Shown: positions 9,059-17,753, numbered from the stretch's first letter. The stretch: DNA of 64,000 bases from Rhizobium indicum (GCF_005862305.2 NZ_CP054022.1:558001-622000); one strand, 5' to 3'. The notes: generated by a model not told the origin, from the letters alone. Program-made: numbers and translations.

Positions 9059-9787
9059 ATGCAGTGGTTGCGGGACATGTGGACGAGGGAGGGACCGGGC
9101 ATTCCGAAGGATGCGCCCAAGAGGACCGGCCTTGCCTTGTTCGCCGAGATCCTCGTCCGCGAGTGGTGGGAGATGGTCAAGCTGAACATCCTCTTCATCC
9201 TGGCCGCCCTCTTCGTCGTGACGCTACCGGCAGCGCTCGCCGCCATGGCCCGGGTCTCGGTAGCCTTGGTGGAAGATCGCAACACCTATCTTCTCAGGGA
9301 CTTCACGGAAGCTTTTCTGCGCTACTTCTGGCGCGCCACCGCCTGGGGCCTGGCGTTGGGCGGCGCGCTCGCAATCGGCCTCTATGCGATCGCCACCTAT
9401 GCCGCAGGCGCACGCGACAATCTGTTGCTCAGCGCACCGCTGACGGTCGCCCTCGTCGCCACCGCCTATGTCGCGGTCCTCGCCTGCCATCTCATCGTTC
9501 TCATGGTGATGCGCGATCTGCCGGCTCTTAGGCTGCTGCGCCTCGCCGCGCTCGCCTCCGTCATCCGTCCGCTCCCGGCGCTTGCCGCGCTCGCCTTTGC
9601 CGCCAGCCTTTGGCTGGCGCACATCCTCTTCTATCCGGTTTCCGTGTTCATGCCGGCAACCTTCAATTTTTCACTCGGAATGTTCGCCGTCGCATTCGGC
9701 GTCCATCGGGCGGCGGTGACGGTTCTAGACCTGCCAAACGCAACACAGCCGCACCGCGAACCGCATACGAGACGCTTCATAAAATAA
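9059..9787 (+). CDS. YesL-like (DUF624) membrane protein
   Basis: This integral membrane protein of about 242 residues has four or five hydrophobic helices, including LNILFILAALFVVTLPAALA near residue 42 and LLSAPLTVALVATAYVAVLA near 125. The soluble N-terminus has FAEILVREWWEMVKLN. Small YesL/DUF624 proteins recur in sugar-uptake operons (first seen in the Bacillus yes rhamnogalacturonan cluster), but their biochemical role is not established. The second of two nearby ATGs is chosen because CGGGAG then stands 6 nt upstream. Its place between ATPase and binding protein supports a link to transport. Confidence 0.7.
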   Translation: MQWLRDMWTREGPGIPKDAPKRTGLALFAEILVREWWEMVKLNILFILAALFVVTLPAALAAMARVSVALVEDRNTYLLRDFTEAFLRYFWRATAWGLALGGALAIGLYAIATYAAGARDNLLLSAPLTVALVATAYVAVLACHLIVLMVMRDLPALRLLRLAALASVIRPLPALAALAFAASLWLAHILFYPVSVFMPATFNFSLGMFAVAFGVHRAAVTVLDLPNATQPHREPHTRRFIK

Positions 9788-9822
9788 CTGATCCAGAGAT
9801 GATCCAGGGAAGGAGAACGGGA

Positions 9823-11097
9823 ATGTATTTGGATAAATTCGGGGGGACGGTGAAACTTGCCGTGGCGGGTTTCACCTTGGCCGCGATGACGGCCGGGGCA
9901 GCGCTTGCCCAGGACGCCGGGACGCTCAAATGGGCTTTGTGGGACTGGGACAAGACCGCCTATTACAAGCCTCTGATCGAGGCCTATCAGGCCAAGCATC
10001 CCAACGTGAAGTTCGAGCCGATGGACCTCGGCTCGCAGGACTACCAGCAGATGATCTCGACGCAGCTGACCGGCGGCTCCAAGGACATCGACATCGTCAC
10101 CATCAAGGATGTGCCGGGCTACACCAATCTGGTGCGCGCCGGCAACATCGCCGATCTCAGCGGCTTCGTGAAGGATCAGAAAATCGACCCGGCTCCTTAT
10201 GGCGGCCTGATCGAGGAGCTGACCATCGACGGCAAGATCTACTCGCTGCCGTTCCGGTCCGACTTCTGGGTCGTCTATTACAACAAGGACATATTCGACA
10301 AGGCAGGCGTCGCCTACCCCACCAATGACATGACCTGGGCGCAGTTCGACGAGACCGCCGAGAAGCTTTCGGGCGGCATGGGCACCAACAAGACCTACGG
10401 CGCGCTTCTGCATACCTGGCGCTCGACCGTTCAACTGCCCGCCATCCTCGACGGAAAACACACGCTGGTCGACGGCGACTACGGCTTCCTGAAGCCCTGG
10501 TACGAGAGGGCGCTGACCCTGCAGAAGGATGGCGCAATTCCCTCCTATGCCTTCCTGAAGACGTCGAACACACATTATTCGGCGCTCTTCTTCAATGGCA
10601 CGATCGGCATGCTGCCGATGGGCACCTGGTTCGTCGGCACCCAGATCACCAAGGTGAAATCGGGTGAATCGAAGAGCAAGAACTGGGGCATCGTGAAGTT
10701 CCCGCATCCCGACGGTGTGGCGACCGGCACCACCGCTGCGCAGATCTCGGGCTTGGCGGTCAACGCCAATTCCGTTCACAAGGATGCCGCGCTCGATTTC
10801 ATCAAGTTCGTCACCGGTCCTGAGGGCGCAGCAGTCATCGCGTCGACGGGCACCTTCCCCGCGCTCAAGACGGATGACGTTAGCGCCCAGATCGCGGCAA
10901 CACCCGGCTTTCCTGAGGATGCGGCCAGCAAGGAGGCGCTGAAGCCGTCGAAAACCTACCTGGAGATGGCGGTCAACCCGAACGCGGCCAAGATAGAGGT
11001 CGTGCTCAACCGTGCGCATGACGCGATCATGACCGACAGTACCTCCGTCGATGACGGGCTGAAGGAAATGACCGAAGGCGTGAAGGCGATCAAGTAG
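9823..11097 (+). CDS. Extracellular sugar-binding protein of the ABC importer
   Basis: This is the periplasmic solute receptor for the CUT1 importer. The frame is open from 9610, but the real start is the ATG at 9823, preceded by AAGGAGAA and followed by a Sec signal peptide (a basic start, hydrophobic LAVAGFTLAAMTAGAALAQ, cleavage near ALA-Q at about residue 28). The product has 424 residues. The mature part has the family-1 binding-protein layout, for example the ligand/hinge region SLPFRSDFWVVYYNKDIFDKAG and MLPMGTWFVG. A strong hairpin follows the stop, as is common after abundantly made receptors. Confidence 0.9.
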   Translation: MYLDKFGGTVKLAVAGFTLAAMTAGAALAQDAGTLKWALWDWDKTAYYKPLIEAYQAKHPNVKFEPMDLGSQDYQQMISTQLTGGSKDIDIVTIKDVPGYTNLVRAGNIADLSGFVKDQKIDPAPYGGLIEELTIDGKIYSLPFRSDFWVVYYNKDIFDKAGVAYPTNDMTWAQFDETAEKLSGGMGTNKTYGALLHTWRSTVQLPAILDGKHTLVDGDYGFLKPWYERALTLQKDGAIPSYAFLKTSNTHYSALFFNGTIGMLPMGTWFVGTQITKVKSGESKSKNWGIVKFPHPDGVATGTTAAQISGLAVNANSVHKDAALDFIKFVTGPEGAAVIASTGTFPALKTDDVSAQIAATPGFPEDAASKEALKPSKTYLEMAVNPNAAKIEVVLNRAHDAIMTDSTSVDDGLKEMTEGVKAIK

Positions 11098-11116
11098 GCG
11101 TCCAGAAATGTCGACG

Positions 11117-11154
11117 GCCGCGGGCAATATCTGCCCGCGGCTGATCCTGTTTTT
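11117..11154 (+). terminator. Hairpin with T-run after the binding-protein gene
   Basis: A perfect 10-bp stem (GCCGCGGGCA at 11117-11126 with TGCCCGCGGC at 11132-11141) has a 5-nt loop, and TTTTT follows 8 nt downstream. It could act as a partial terminator or 3' stabiliser and so reduce expression of the DUF2264 gene relative to the binding protein. The gap between stem and T-run is longer than in a textbook terminator. Confidence 0.55.
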
Positions 11155-11174
11155 CATGAATTTCGAGCCTGACA

Positions 11175-13025
11175 ATGACTTATGATCCCGCCCGGGCCAA
11201 TCCGCTTTTCGGCAATCCCTTGAAGACACGCGACGACCTCGCCAAGGCCGTCATCGATCTCTTCGAGCCGCTGCTGCCGTATTTTTCCGAGGGCGGCGCC
11301 CGTGTGCGCCTCGGTGCGGCCGGCGCGATCTTCGATCGGGCGGCGGCGGATCTGGAGGGATTTGCGCGGCCGCTCTGGGGGATCGTTCCGCTCGTTGCCG
11401 GCGGCGGCGCGTTTCCGCACTGGGATCTCTATCGCCGCGGGCTGGCAAACGGCACCAATCCGGCTCATCCCGAATATTGGGGCGATCTTGCCGACCGCAA
11501 TCAGCGGCTGGTCGAGCTCGCCGCCGTCGGCTTCGCCCTGGCGCTCGTGCCCGAGCACATCTGGGAACCGCTCGACGACAGCGAGAAGAAGACGGTCGCT
11601 GCCTATCTTCTCAGAGCGCGCGAGCTGGAATTCATCGACAACAACTGGAAATTCTTCCGCGTGCTCATCGATCTCGGGCTGGAACGCGTGAGCGTGGCGT
11701 TCGATCACCGGAAAACCCTCGCCTATCTCGACGAAGTGGAGGCTTTCGACCTCGGAGAAGGCTGGTATCGCGACGGGCCGGTCCGGCGGGTCGATCATTA
11801 CATTCCCTTCGCCATGCATTTCTACGGCCTGATCTATGCGGTGCTCGCCAAAGGCGACGAGGCGCGCAAGGTTCGTTTCCGCGATCGTGCCGAGATCTTC
11901 GCCAGGGATATCCGCCACTGGTTCGGCCCCGATGGCGCAGCCCTTGCCTTCGGCCGCAGCCAGACCTACCGCTTTGCAGCGGGCGGCTTTTGGGGCGCGC
12001 TTGCCTTTGCCGGCGTCGAAGCGCTGCCCTGGGCGGAGATCAAGGGCTATTACATGCGACATATCCGCTGGTGGTCGGCGATGCCGATTGCCGATCGCGA
12101 CGGCGTTCTTTCGGTCGGCTACGGCTATCCGAACCTCTTCATGAGCGAGAGCTACAACTCGCCCGGTTCGCCCTATTGGGCGCTGAAATTCTTCCTGCCG
12201 CTCGCCCTTCCAGGGGATCATCCGTTCTGGGCTGCCGAGGAGGCGCCGCAGCCGGAATTTCCGGAGCCGGTTGCGCTGAAGCCGGCGGGAATGGTCGCCA
12301 TGCACACGCCGGGCAACGTGGTCGTGCTCTCCTCAGGGCAGCAGCACGACAAGATGCGCGGCGCAAACGAGAAATATTCGAAATTCGTCTATTCCACCCG
12401 CTACGCCTTCAACATCGAAGCCGACGATCGGAATTTCTCCGCCGCAAGCTTCGACGGCATGCTCGGCCTCTCCGATGACGGCGTCCATTTCCGCATGCGG
12501 GAAACTCTCGAAGAAGCGTTGATCGCTGGCGACCTGCTCTATTCGCGCTGGCGCCCCTGGAGCGATGTCACGGTCGAAACCTGGCTGCTTCCCGAAAGCC
12601 CATGGCACATCCGCATTCACCGCATCGCCACACCACGCGCCCTGATGACCATCGAGGGCGGCTTTGCGATCGAACGCGCGGATTTCAATGCCGACCGCTC
12701 CGATATAAGGGATGGCCGAGCTGTCTGCTACGGGCAGACCGACGTCAGCGCGATCGTGGATCTATCGCCCAATCGAAGGTCCGGCCATGCGATGAGCCCG
12801 ATCCCGAACACCAACCTCATCCACGCCAAGACCCTGCTGCCGCAGTTGCGCGGCGACATCGGCGCAGGCACCATCGTGCAGGTGACCGCCGCGATGGCCC
12901 TGCCCAGTCGCGAGAATTGGGCAAAAGCGCTCGATAACCCGCCCGCCTGCCCCCGCCTCGAAGAGGTGGAGCAGCTCTTTCGCCAGAACGGCGAGCGGGT
13001 GTCGGCATTCGCCCTCCAGACATAG
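11175..13025 (+). CDS. DUF2264 family protein
   Basis: This 616-residue soluble protein belongs to the DUF2264 family. It begins with NPLKTRDDLAKAVIDLFEPL and continues with the characteristic AHPEYWGDLADRNQRLVELAAVGFAL, WKFFRVLIDL, and ALAFGRSQTYRFA segments. The N-terminal half looks like an alpha/alpha toroid and the C-terminal third is beta-rich, a layout reminiscent of polysaccharide lyases and heparinase-like proteins. No function is established to my knowledge. As last gene of a uronate-glycan operon, a role as lyase or hydrolase on the same substrate is a reasonable inference. Confidence 0.75.
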   Translation: MTYDPARANPLFGNPLKTRDDLAKAVIDLFEPLLPYFSEGGARVRLGAAGAIFDRAAADLEGFARPLWGIVPLVAGGGAFPHWDLYRRGLANGTNPAHPEYWGDLADRNQRLVELAAVGFALALVPEHIWEPLDDSEKKTVAAYLLRARELEFIDNNWKFFRVLIDLGLERVSVAFDHRKTLAYLDEVEAFDLGEGWYRDGPVRRVDHYIPFAMHFYGLIYAVLAKGDEARKVRFRDRAEIFARDIRHWFGPDGAALAFGRSQTYRFAAGGFWGALAFAGVEALPWAEIKGYYMRHIRWWSAMPIADRDGVLSVGYGYPNLFMSESYNSPGSPYWALKFFLPLALPGDHPFWAAEEAPQPEFPEPVALKPAGMVAMHTPGNVVVLSSGQQHDKMRGANEKYSKFVYSTRYAFNIEADDRNFSAASFDGMLGLSDDGVHFRMRETLEEALIAGDLLYSRWRPWSDVTVETWLLPESPWHIRIHRIATPRALMTIEGGFAIERADFNADRSDIRDGRAVCYGQTDVSAIVDLSPNRRSGHAMSPIPNTNLIHAKTLLPQLRGDIGAGTIVQVTAAMALPSRENWAKALDNPPACPRLEEVEQLFRQNGERVSAFALQT

Positions 13026-13050
13026 CCTGGGATTGGGGGAACAGGAGTGA

Positions 13051-13557
13051 CTATCGTGCGGTCAACTCGGCACGGTATGCTTCTGCAATGCGCTGCGCCA
13101 ACTCTGCCATTTGATCGTCAGGTATCTGCAGGACCCCATACTCCGCCATCAGCGCATGGTATTGCTGCTCTTCGAGAGGCACGCCTGAAGGCAAGGGAAC
13201 GACATGAAAATGCAGGTGGCTATTGGCTTGCTGGCTGCCGAGCGAAAGCACATAAATTCGCTCGGCGTCGAACACGCTCTTGAGGGCACGCGACAAGACG
13301 TGCACCTTCTCCTGTAGTCGAAGATATTCATCCGTCGACATATCCCGCGCCAGATCCTCACGATGCGCCTTCGGACAGACAAGGCAATAGCCGGGTAGAG
13401 TGGGATATTTGCTCAGGAAAATGATCGTCTCACCGTCTTCAAAAACGCGATGATGAAAGAAGTCAGGGTCATTAGAGACCAAGCCGCAAATAAAGCATGA
13501 CCTTGTTCCGATGTCATGCGTATAGGCCTTGAGATCAAATGGTTGGCGTTCGCTCAT
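13051..13557 (-). CDS. HIT-family nucleotide hydrolase or transferase
   Basis: This small HIT-superfamily protein has 168 residues. The histidine triad is NSHLHFHVVPL near residues 127-137 (H-x-H-x-H). An N-terminal Cys pair (CFICGLVSND) may bind zinc, as in several bacterial HIT proteins. The internal ATG at 13557 is preferred over the one 21 bp upstream because GGAGG precedes it. HIT proteins cleave dinucleoside polyphosphates or nucleoside phosphoramidates; the substrate here is unknown. It converges on the DUF2264 gene and its stop lies 25 bp from that gene's stop. Confidence 0.85.
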   Translation of the reverse strand: MSERQPFDLKAYTHDIGTRSCFICGLVSNDPDFFHHRVFEDGETIIFLSKYPTLPGYCLVCPKAHREDLARDMSTDEYLRLQEKVHVLSRALKSVFDAERIYVLSLGSQQANSHLHFHVVPLPSGVPLEEQQYHALMAEYGVLQIPDDQMAELAQRIAEAYRAELTAR

Positions 13558-13757
13558 CCTGAACCTCCGTCGTCTCACGCGCCGAGGCGTATCCGATCGT
13601 CAAATTGGTGCGGCAGCCGATATTGGGAAGTCAAATCGATCCTGCCATCAAATCTGTCCACGGGTGCATATGCGAGGTTATGGTCGTCCTGACACTCCCG
13701 ATTGCAATCGATTTTGCATGACTTAAGTGATATTGAGATGTTCATCACCAATCTCAC

Positions 13758-14594
13758 GTGGCCGAAATGACCGAAGCTCTCTTTTCCGAATTTCTCATGA
13801 TTGACCGGTCGTCCGCCAACGAGGGACGAACCGTGCCATTGGCTGGCCGCCGGCGCAAAGGCGTTCCTCCAGAGCGGATCTCGGATGAAAACGCTCTGCG
13901 TGATGCGTTCGCGGATGCCTTCCTGCAGACCCTGACGAAGTTCGCCATCGATCGATCTGCTTTTCCTGAGAAGGCGGACCCCGAACTCGCGAAGCTCGCC
14001 AGGGCGATGGCAAATGTTGCGGTCGGGGATTCCGTGGTAATCCGCTTGAAACCCGATCTCCCGGAAGGACATCGCAGATCCGTCAAGACCTTCTTCCAGA
14101 CGATGGTCCGCGTCAGCGGCTCCCTGGAGGAAAGCCGGCTGGAAGACGCGATCAACAAGCTCGCGGACGTTATCCTGCCTGATGAGCTTGGCGAGGCGCG
14201 CGGCGTGCTCGCAGCGGACAATCTGGAGCTCAGGGATCGCTTCATCGCTGAGGTGCCGCAGCTCACCAGCGCGGAGATCGGAAACCGCGCCGGCTCAAGC
14301 GCGCGAAACCTGTACGCGACCGCAGCGCGCTGGAAGAAAGCCGGCGACATTTTCTCGGTACATCATCGCGGTACCGAATACTTTCCGGCGTTTCAGCTCC
14401 GGGACGGACGGCCGCATCCCGCAATCAAGAAGGCGCTTGCGGCTCTTCCGGACAAGCTGTCTCCATGGCAGCGCGCATTCTGGTTCGTTTCAACGAACGG
14501 CTGGCTGGACGACAAGGCGCCCATGGATGTGCTTGACGATATGGACGCGGTGACGGCTGCCGCGACCCGCGAGCGGCAAGAGGTCGCTGGGTGA
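13758..14594 (+). CDS. Probable Xre/MbcA/ParS-type antitoxin partner of the RES protein
   Basis: This 278-residue helical protein is coupled by an ATGA overlap to a RES-domain gene. The C-terminal part (PWQRAFWFVSTNGWLDDKAPMD, about 235-257) resembles the toxin-binding segment of MbcA/ParS/Xre antitoxins, in which a WF...W..G..P..vL pattern closes the partner's active site. The middle (AEIGNRAGSSARNLYATAARWKKAG) looks like a helix-turn-helix. At 278 residues it is about twice the length of a typical Xre antitoxin, with an extra N-terminal helical region. The GTG start at 13758 lacks a clear Shine-Dalgarno sequence and ATG 13767 is an alternative. The assignment rests on synteny plus C-terminal similarity. 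Confidence 0.65.
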   Translation: MAEMTEALFSEFLMIDRSSANEGRTVPLAGRRRKGVPPERISDENALRDAFADAFLQTLTKFAIDRSAFPEKADPELAKLARAMANVAVGDSVVIRLKPDLPEGHRRSVKTFFQTMVRVSGSLEESRLEDAINKLADVILPDELGEARGVLAADNLELRDRFIAEVPQLTSAEIGNRAGSSARNLYATAARWKKAGDIFSVHHRGTEYFPAFQLRDGRPHPAIKKALAALPDKLSPWQRAFWFVSTNGWLDDKAPMDVLDDMDAVTAAATRERQEVAG

Positions 14595-15235
14595 GCCACC
14601 CTCCTCTGCCAAGCCCGCCGTCGCCTTTTCCAACGATCAACATCCGGACGATCAAGGCAGGTACGGCGCTTCATCGAAGCCATCTGTCATCGTTCCGGGT
14701 AGGACAATTCAATCCCTGCCAGGGACAGCCGACGAGCTTTGCTCCGTTCAACGACGCGCAGGGCAATTGTGTCGCCACGCTCTATGCCGCAACGAGCAGA
14801 GAGGCGGCCGCCTTCGAGTCGATCTTTCACGACATCGAACCCACCGCCGCGTTCAAGACCGTCCGGCTTGCCGTCGTCGAAGCGCGGACGGTGAGCGTCA
14901 TCGCGCCAAAGCGTGATCTGCGGCTGGCAAGCCTTTTCGCACCCGATTTGAAGGCCTGGAAACTCAGTCAAACGGATCTCATCGAAACGCCGAAGTCGAC
15001 CTATGGCGAGACCGTCCTATGGGCCGAAGCCATTCATCGGGCGCGCGCCGACGTCGACGGGTTGGTCTGGACGTCCCGCCAGTGCGACCCCGAGCAATGT
15101 ATCATCCTGTTCGAGGATCGCTTGGCAGAGGACCGGCTCGACGTCGTTCAATCCATTGACGCCGGTGCGGACGCCGATCTCCTTCTCGAACTGCGGGACT
15201 ATGGGCGCCGTGCGGGCATCACGATCATATCTTAG
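14591..15235 (+). CDS. RES-domain protein, probable NAD-degrading toxin
   Basis: RES toxins degrade NAD+ when not bound by their antitoxin. This 214-residue protein follows the family outline: ALHRSH with Arg29, the VATLYAATSREAAAFES segment with Glu76, and GLVWTSRQCDP with Ser162, giving the eponymous R, E and S residues in order. A proline-rich 15-residue N-terminus precedes the domain. The usual RF(S/A)P arginine of the NAD pocket appears as SFAPF here. It overlaps its presumed antitoxin gene by 4 bp. No RNA-degrading or secreted-toxin feature is seen. Confidence 0.8.
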   Translation: MSHPPLPSPPSPFPTINIRTIKAGTALHRSHLSSFRVGQFNPCQGQPTSFAPFNDAQGNCVATLYAATSREAAAFESIFHDIEPTAAFKTVRLAVVEARTVSVIAPKRDLRLASLFAPDLKAWKLSQTDLIETPKSTYGETVLWAEAIHRARADVDGLVWTSRQCDPEQCIILFEDRLAEDRLDVVQSIDAGADADLLLELRDYGRRAGITIIS

Positions 15236-15466
15236 CCCCAATGACGCTCGCTGACTCCAGAGCCGCCACCAAAGCTATTCTCAAAAAACCAATGCGCGCT
15301 CAACGCCGCCGTCGCATAATATTTTCGAATTACTCAATAATTATATTTACATCTTCAACTAATGAATAAGAAAAACCCACTCTTCGCAACATTGCTGTAA
15401 TGAAATCCGGCAACGCGCAGCAGCATGCTCAGCTTTCAGTTTCCGAAATCTTGAGAGGAGACCGCA

Positions 15467-15730
15467 ATGCCCACCATAATGATCTGTCACGACGTCAAAG
15501 ACACGAAACACTGGCTCGCTTCACCCATCCGCAAACAGGTATTGGAACCCGTTGGCGTCACGAACATTCGCACGTTTACAGACCCTCAAACGTCCAACCG
15601 CGTCGGCTTGGTCATGGACGTTGCAGACATGGAAAAGTTGATGGCCTTCATGCAGACCAAGGCAGCGGCCGATGCGATGGCGAGTGACGGCGTCTTGCCC
15701 GAGACCATGACCTTCCTCGTGCAATCGTAA
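15467..15730 (+). CDS. Small conserved protein, dimeric alpha/beta-barrel-like
   Basis: This 87-residue soluble protein has a strong GAGAGGAG Shine-Dalgarno sequence. Its beta-alpha-beta pattern (PTIMICHDVKDTKHWL, then VTNIRTFTDPQ, then RVGLVMDVADMEKLMAFM) fits a ferredoxin-like, ABM-type dimeric barrel. It is followed 43 bp later by a second small protein of the same style, so the two may form one transcript. The 231-bp gap upstream is AT-rich (15300-15380) and probably holds the promoter. Function is unknown. Confidence 0.65.
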   Translation: MPTIMICHDVKDTKHWLASPIRKQVLEPVGVTNIRTFTDPQTSNRVGLVMDVADMEKLMAFMQTKAAADAMASDGVLPETMTFLVQS

Positions 15731-15773
15731 CCACATCTCGACGAGACTTGGAAATGCAACGCGGGAGGATGAT

Positions 15774-16043
15774 ATGACGACATTATTCGTGCGGCACGAA
15801 GTCTCCGACTACGCCGCTTGGCGCAAAATATATGATGCCTTTTCGCCAGTGCAAAAGGCCAATGGGGTGACAGCGCAAGCCGTTTATCGAGCCGTCGACA
15901 ATCCGAATGATATTACCGTGACCCACGAGTTTGCCACGCTGGAAGCGGCTCAGTCGTTCAGCAAGCTGGACGAGCTGAAGACGGCGATGCGCACGGGAGG
16001 CGTACTCGGCGCGCCGACGGTGTGGTTTACCAACAAAACATGA
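15774..16043 (+). CDS. Small conserved protein, dimeric alpha/beta-barrel-like
   Basis: This 89-residue protein has a GGGAGGA Shine-Dalgarno sequence. It starts TLFVRHEVSDYAAWRKIYD and continues DITVTHEFATLEAAQSF, a pattern shared with many short proteins predicted to adopt the antibiotic-biosynthesis-monooxygenase-like dimeric fold. The wording parallels the preceding 87-residue protein, which suggests an old duplication. No catalytic residues can be named. A GC-rich hairpin follows the stop. Confidence 0.65.
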   Translation: MTTLFVRHEVSDYAAWRKIYDAFSPVQKANGVTAQAVYRAVDNPNDITVTHEFATLEAAQSFSKLDELKTAMRTGGVLGAPTVWFTNKT

Positions 16044-16056
16044 AATAGGGCCAAAC

Positions 16057-16082
16057 GGCCTCCGCCGCTGCAAGCGGAGGCC
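16057..16082 (+). terminator. Hairpin downstream of the small-protein pair
   Basis: GGCCTCCGC (16057-16065) pairs perfectly with GCGGAGGCC (16074-16082) across an 8-nt loop. No T-run follows, so it may be a weak terminator or a stabilising 3' stem. Confidence 0.4.
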
Positions 16083-16191
16083 AGGTTGCTGTCGCGCTCG
16101 GCACATGACATGGAAGCCGAGTAGTGTGCCCCTGCGCCAATTGCCGACCTTGGTGGCAGTTGCAGGCGAACTGCGCAAATTTGTCCGAGGT

Positions 16192-16611
16192 CTATTGTCC
16201 GTTCCTGATCTCGCGCAGCAGATCCAGGCCGCGCTGGTATCTTTCCATTTTCTCGCCGGCCTGTTCGGCCTGCCGGAGATTGTCTTCGAGGTCGGCCCGT
16301 TTGACGGGCAAGGCCAGCGGGTTTGATGCCGCACGTCTGACGAAGTCGTCATCCGGCTCGTCCGGCCGCCGTGTCAGAGCATTCACCGCCGAGATGATCG
16401 CCGGCGGAAAGCCTTCTTCCCTCAGCCTGTCGAGCGTCCAGGCGCTTCCCCTCTCGACGACGTCATGAAGGTAAGCGACCGTTCGCGTCTCGTCGCCGGA
16501 AACCAGAAGGGCTACCCGCTGGCAGTGCTCGAAGTACGGCCGGCCGGTTTTGTCCGCCTTACCTTCATGGGCCGTAAGAGCGATCTGGATGGCATGGTCG
16601 AGATGCTGCAT
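16192..16611 (-). CDS. HD-domain hydrolase
   Basis: This 139-residue single-domain HD-superfamily protein has the metal-binding series in order: His (AIQIALTAHEGK), YFEHCQRVA, the HD pair in VAYLHDVVERG, and KRADLEDNLRQ near residue 104. The pattern resembles the hydrolase domain of SpoT and small alarmone hydrolases, but also generic HD_4 phosphohydrolases, so the substrate cannot be fixed. It lies 5 bp downstream of the DUF2934 gene and is probably co-transcribed with it. Confidence 0.7.
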   Translation of the reverse strand: MQHLDHAIQIALTAHEGKADKTGRPYFEHCQRVALLVSGDETRTVAYLHDVVERGSAWTLDRLREEGFPPAIISAVNALTRRPDEPDDDFVRRAASNPLALPVKRADLEDNLRQAEQAGEKMERYQRGLDLLREIRNGQ

Positions 16612-16616
16612 GGCGA

Positions 16617-16943
16617 TTATGGCCCTTCGGTTTTTCTAATCTTCCGCGGGTAAGGCTTTTCGCCCGTCGTCATCTCGATGTCAGGGGCGGGAGCCACGGC
16701 GGCCTGGACAGGCCCCGCCCGCCGCCGATCGAGATCGCCACTCTCACCGGCGCCTTGAAGTAGCGCCGCATCATCCCTGTCGTCTTCATCGAGCAGATTC
16801 TGCAGCGTCTCATTCTCATCGTCGCCCGACAGTTCGTCGCAGGCTTGAAGCCAATGGCGCTGGTCGGCGCCATCCGGGCGGCCCTCGGCCTCCCAGATTT
16901 CGTAGGCGCGCTGGCGTATCTGCTCGTGCTTGTCTATCGCCAT
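16617..16943 (-). CDS. DUF2934 family protein
   Basis: This 108-residue protein has an N-terminal DUF2934 motif, KHEQIRQRAYEIWEAEGRP followed by HWLQACDEL. The rest is acidic and low in complexity. The ATG at 16943, six codons inside the longest frame, is preferred because GGAGGAG precedes it. DUF2934 proteins are short, common in rhizobia and often found beside stress genes, but have no assigned function. Neighbours on the same strand are an HD hydrolase downstream and another short acidic protein upstream. Confidence 0.75.
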   Translation of the reverse strand: MAIDKHEQIRQRAYEIWEAEGRPDGADQRHWLQACDELSGDDENETLQNLLDEDDRDDAALLQGAGESGDLDRRRAGPVQAAVAPAPDIEMTTGEKPYPRKIRKTEGP

Positions 16944-16997
16944 GATCTCCTCCAAGCGCACTGGGATGAGCCCTCCGAAGAGCGGCCCGGCCGCCTA

Positions 16998-17354
16998 TCA
17001 GGGCGTGTTGATGGTTGGAAGAAAATCCTCCACCTGTTTGCGTTGATCCTTTGGAAGCGTCTCCACCCGTTCCTTCCAGAACCGTTCGGCCTCCGGCGGA
17101 TCCTCGTCCCATTGGCGAACATCGGTGATATTGTCGTCAATCATGGATCGGCGGTGGCCGCCGAGGCTAAGATATTCCTTTGTAAGCTTCAGGCTTGGGG
17201 TTTCGGTTTCGGTATCACGATCTAATGCCGAGCTGGCGTTGCGTCGGGCAGTTTCCATTGCCCTTTTACGATCGGTCTCGGCCCGTTCTGTATCGGCGGA
17301 CCGCGCATCGTCGGTGCCGCTCTCGGGCGGCACGCTGGATTTGAAAGTCGTCAT
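16998..17354 (-). CDS. Short charged hypothetical protein
   Basis: This 118-residue protein is rich in Asp, Glu, Arg and Thr. The N-terminal half looks disordered (DARSADTERAETDRKRAMET). The C-terminal half (MIDDNITDVRQWDEDPPEAE and FWKERVETLPKDQRKQVEDF) is predicted to be helical. There is no recognised domain. It belongs to the minus-strand group of small proteins next to groESL, and codon use is normal for the region. Confidence 0.55.
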   Translation of the reverse strand: MTTFKSSVPPESGTDDARSADTERAETDRKRAMETARRNASSALDRDTETETPSLKLTKEYLSLGGHRRSMIDDNITDVRQWDEDPPEAERFWKERVETLPKDQRKQVEDFLPTINTP

Positions 17355-17462
17355 GGATCACCTTTCGATGTTGTGATCCAATAACCTTCGCAAAGAGTGA
17401 GAGTTCCGCGTGGTTGGCGATTGATTTGAGCCGGCGACCGAGCCGCACCGCCCGGGCGGCAA

Positions 17463-17753
17463 TCAATGAACGGCCATACTCACCATTCGATAGGGGTGCA
17501 CGGCCTCGAATTGCGAGATCATCGCCGTCGCCTGCTGAAATACGAGCTCGGCATTTTCCGGATCATCACGGGCGAGTTCATCGGCGTTGCCGCGGATCGC
17601 TTCGGCCATGTTGTTGGAAAGTGCGGCAAACTGCGTGTTGCCTTCGACATAGGCCTCACGCGCCGTGTCCTCCAGCGTACGAGCGATATCGACGAGGATT
17701 TCCTCGCGTTCCTCGATACTGAGGTCTTTGATGATATTGGTCTTCTCTTCCAT
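17463..17753 (-). CDS. Short acidic helical hypothetical protein
   Basis: This 96-residue protein starts at the ATG at 17753, which has GGAGTGAG upstream and lies 30 codons inside the longest frame. It is almost entirely helical and acidic (DLSIEEREEILVDIARTLED, ALSNNMAEAIRGNADELARD). No domain is recognised. It faces away from groES, and the divergent gap holds the CIRCE-like element, so heat-shock co-regulation is possible. Confidence 0.55.
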   Translation of the reverse strand: MEEKTNIIKDLSIEEREEILVDIARTLEDTAREAYVEGNTQFAALSNNMAEAIRGNADELARDDPENAELVFQQATAMISQFEAVHPYRMVSMAVH

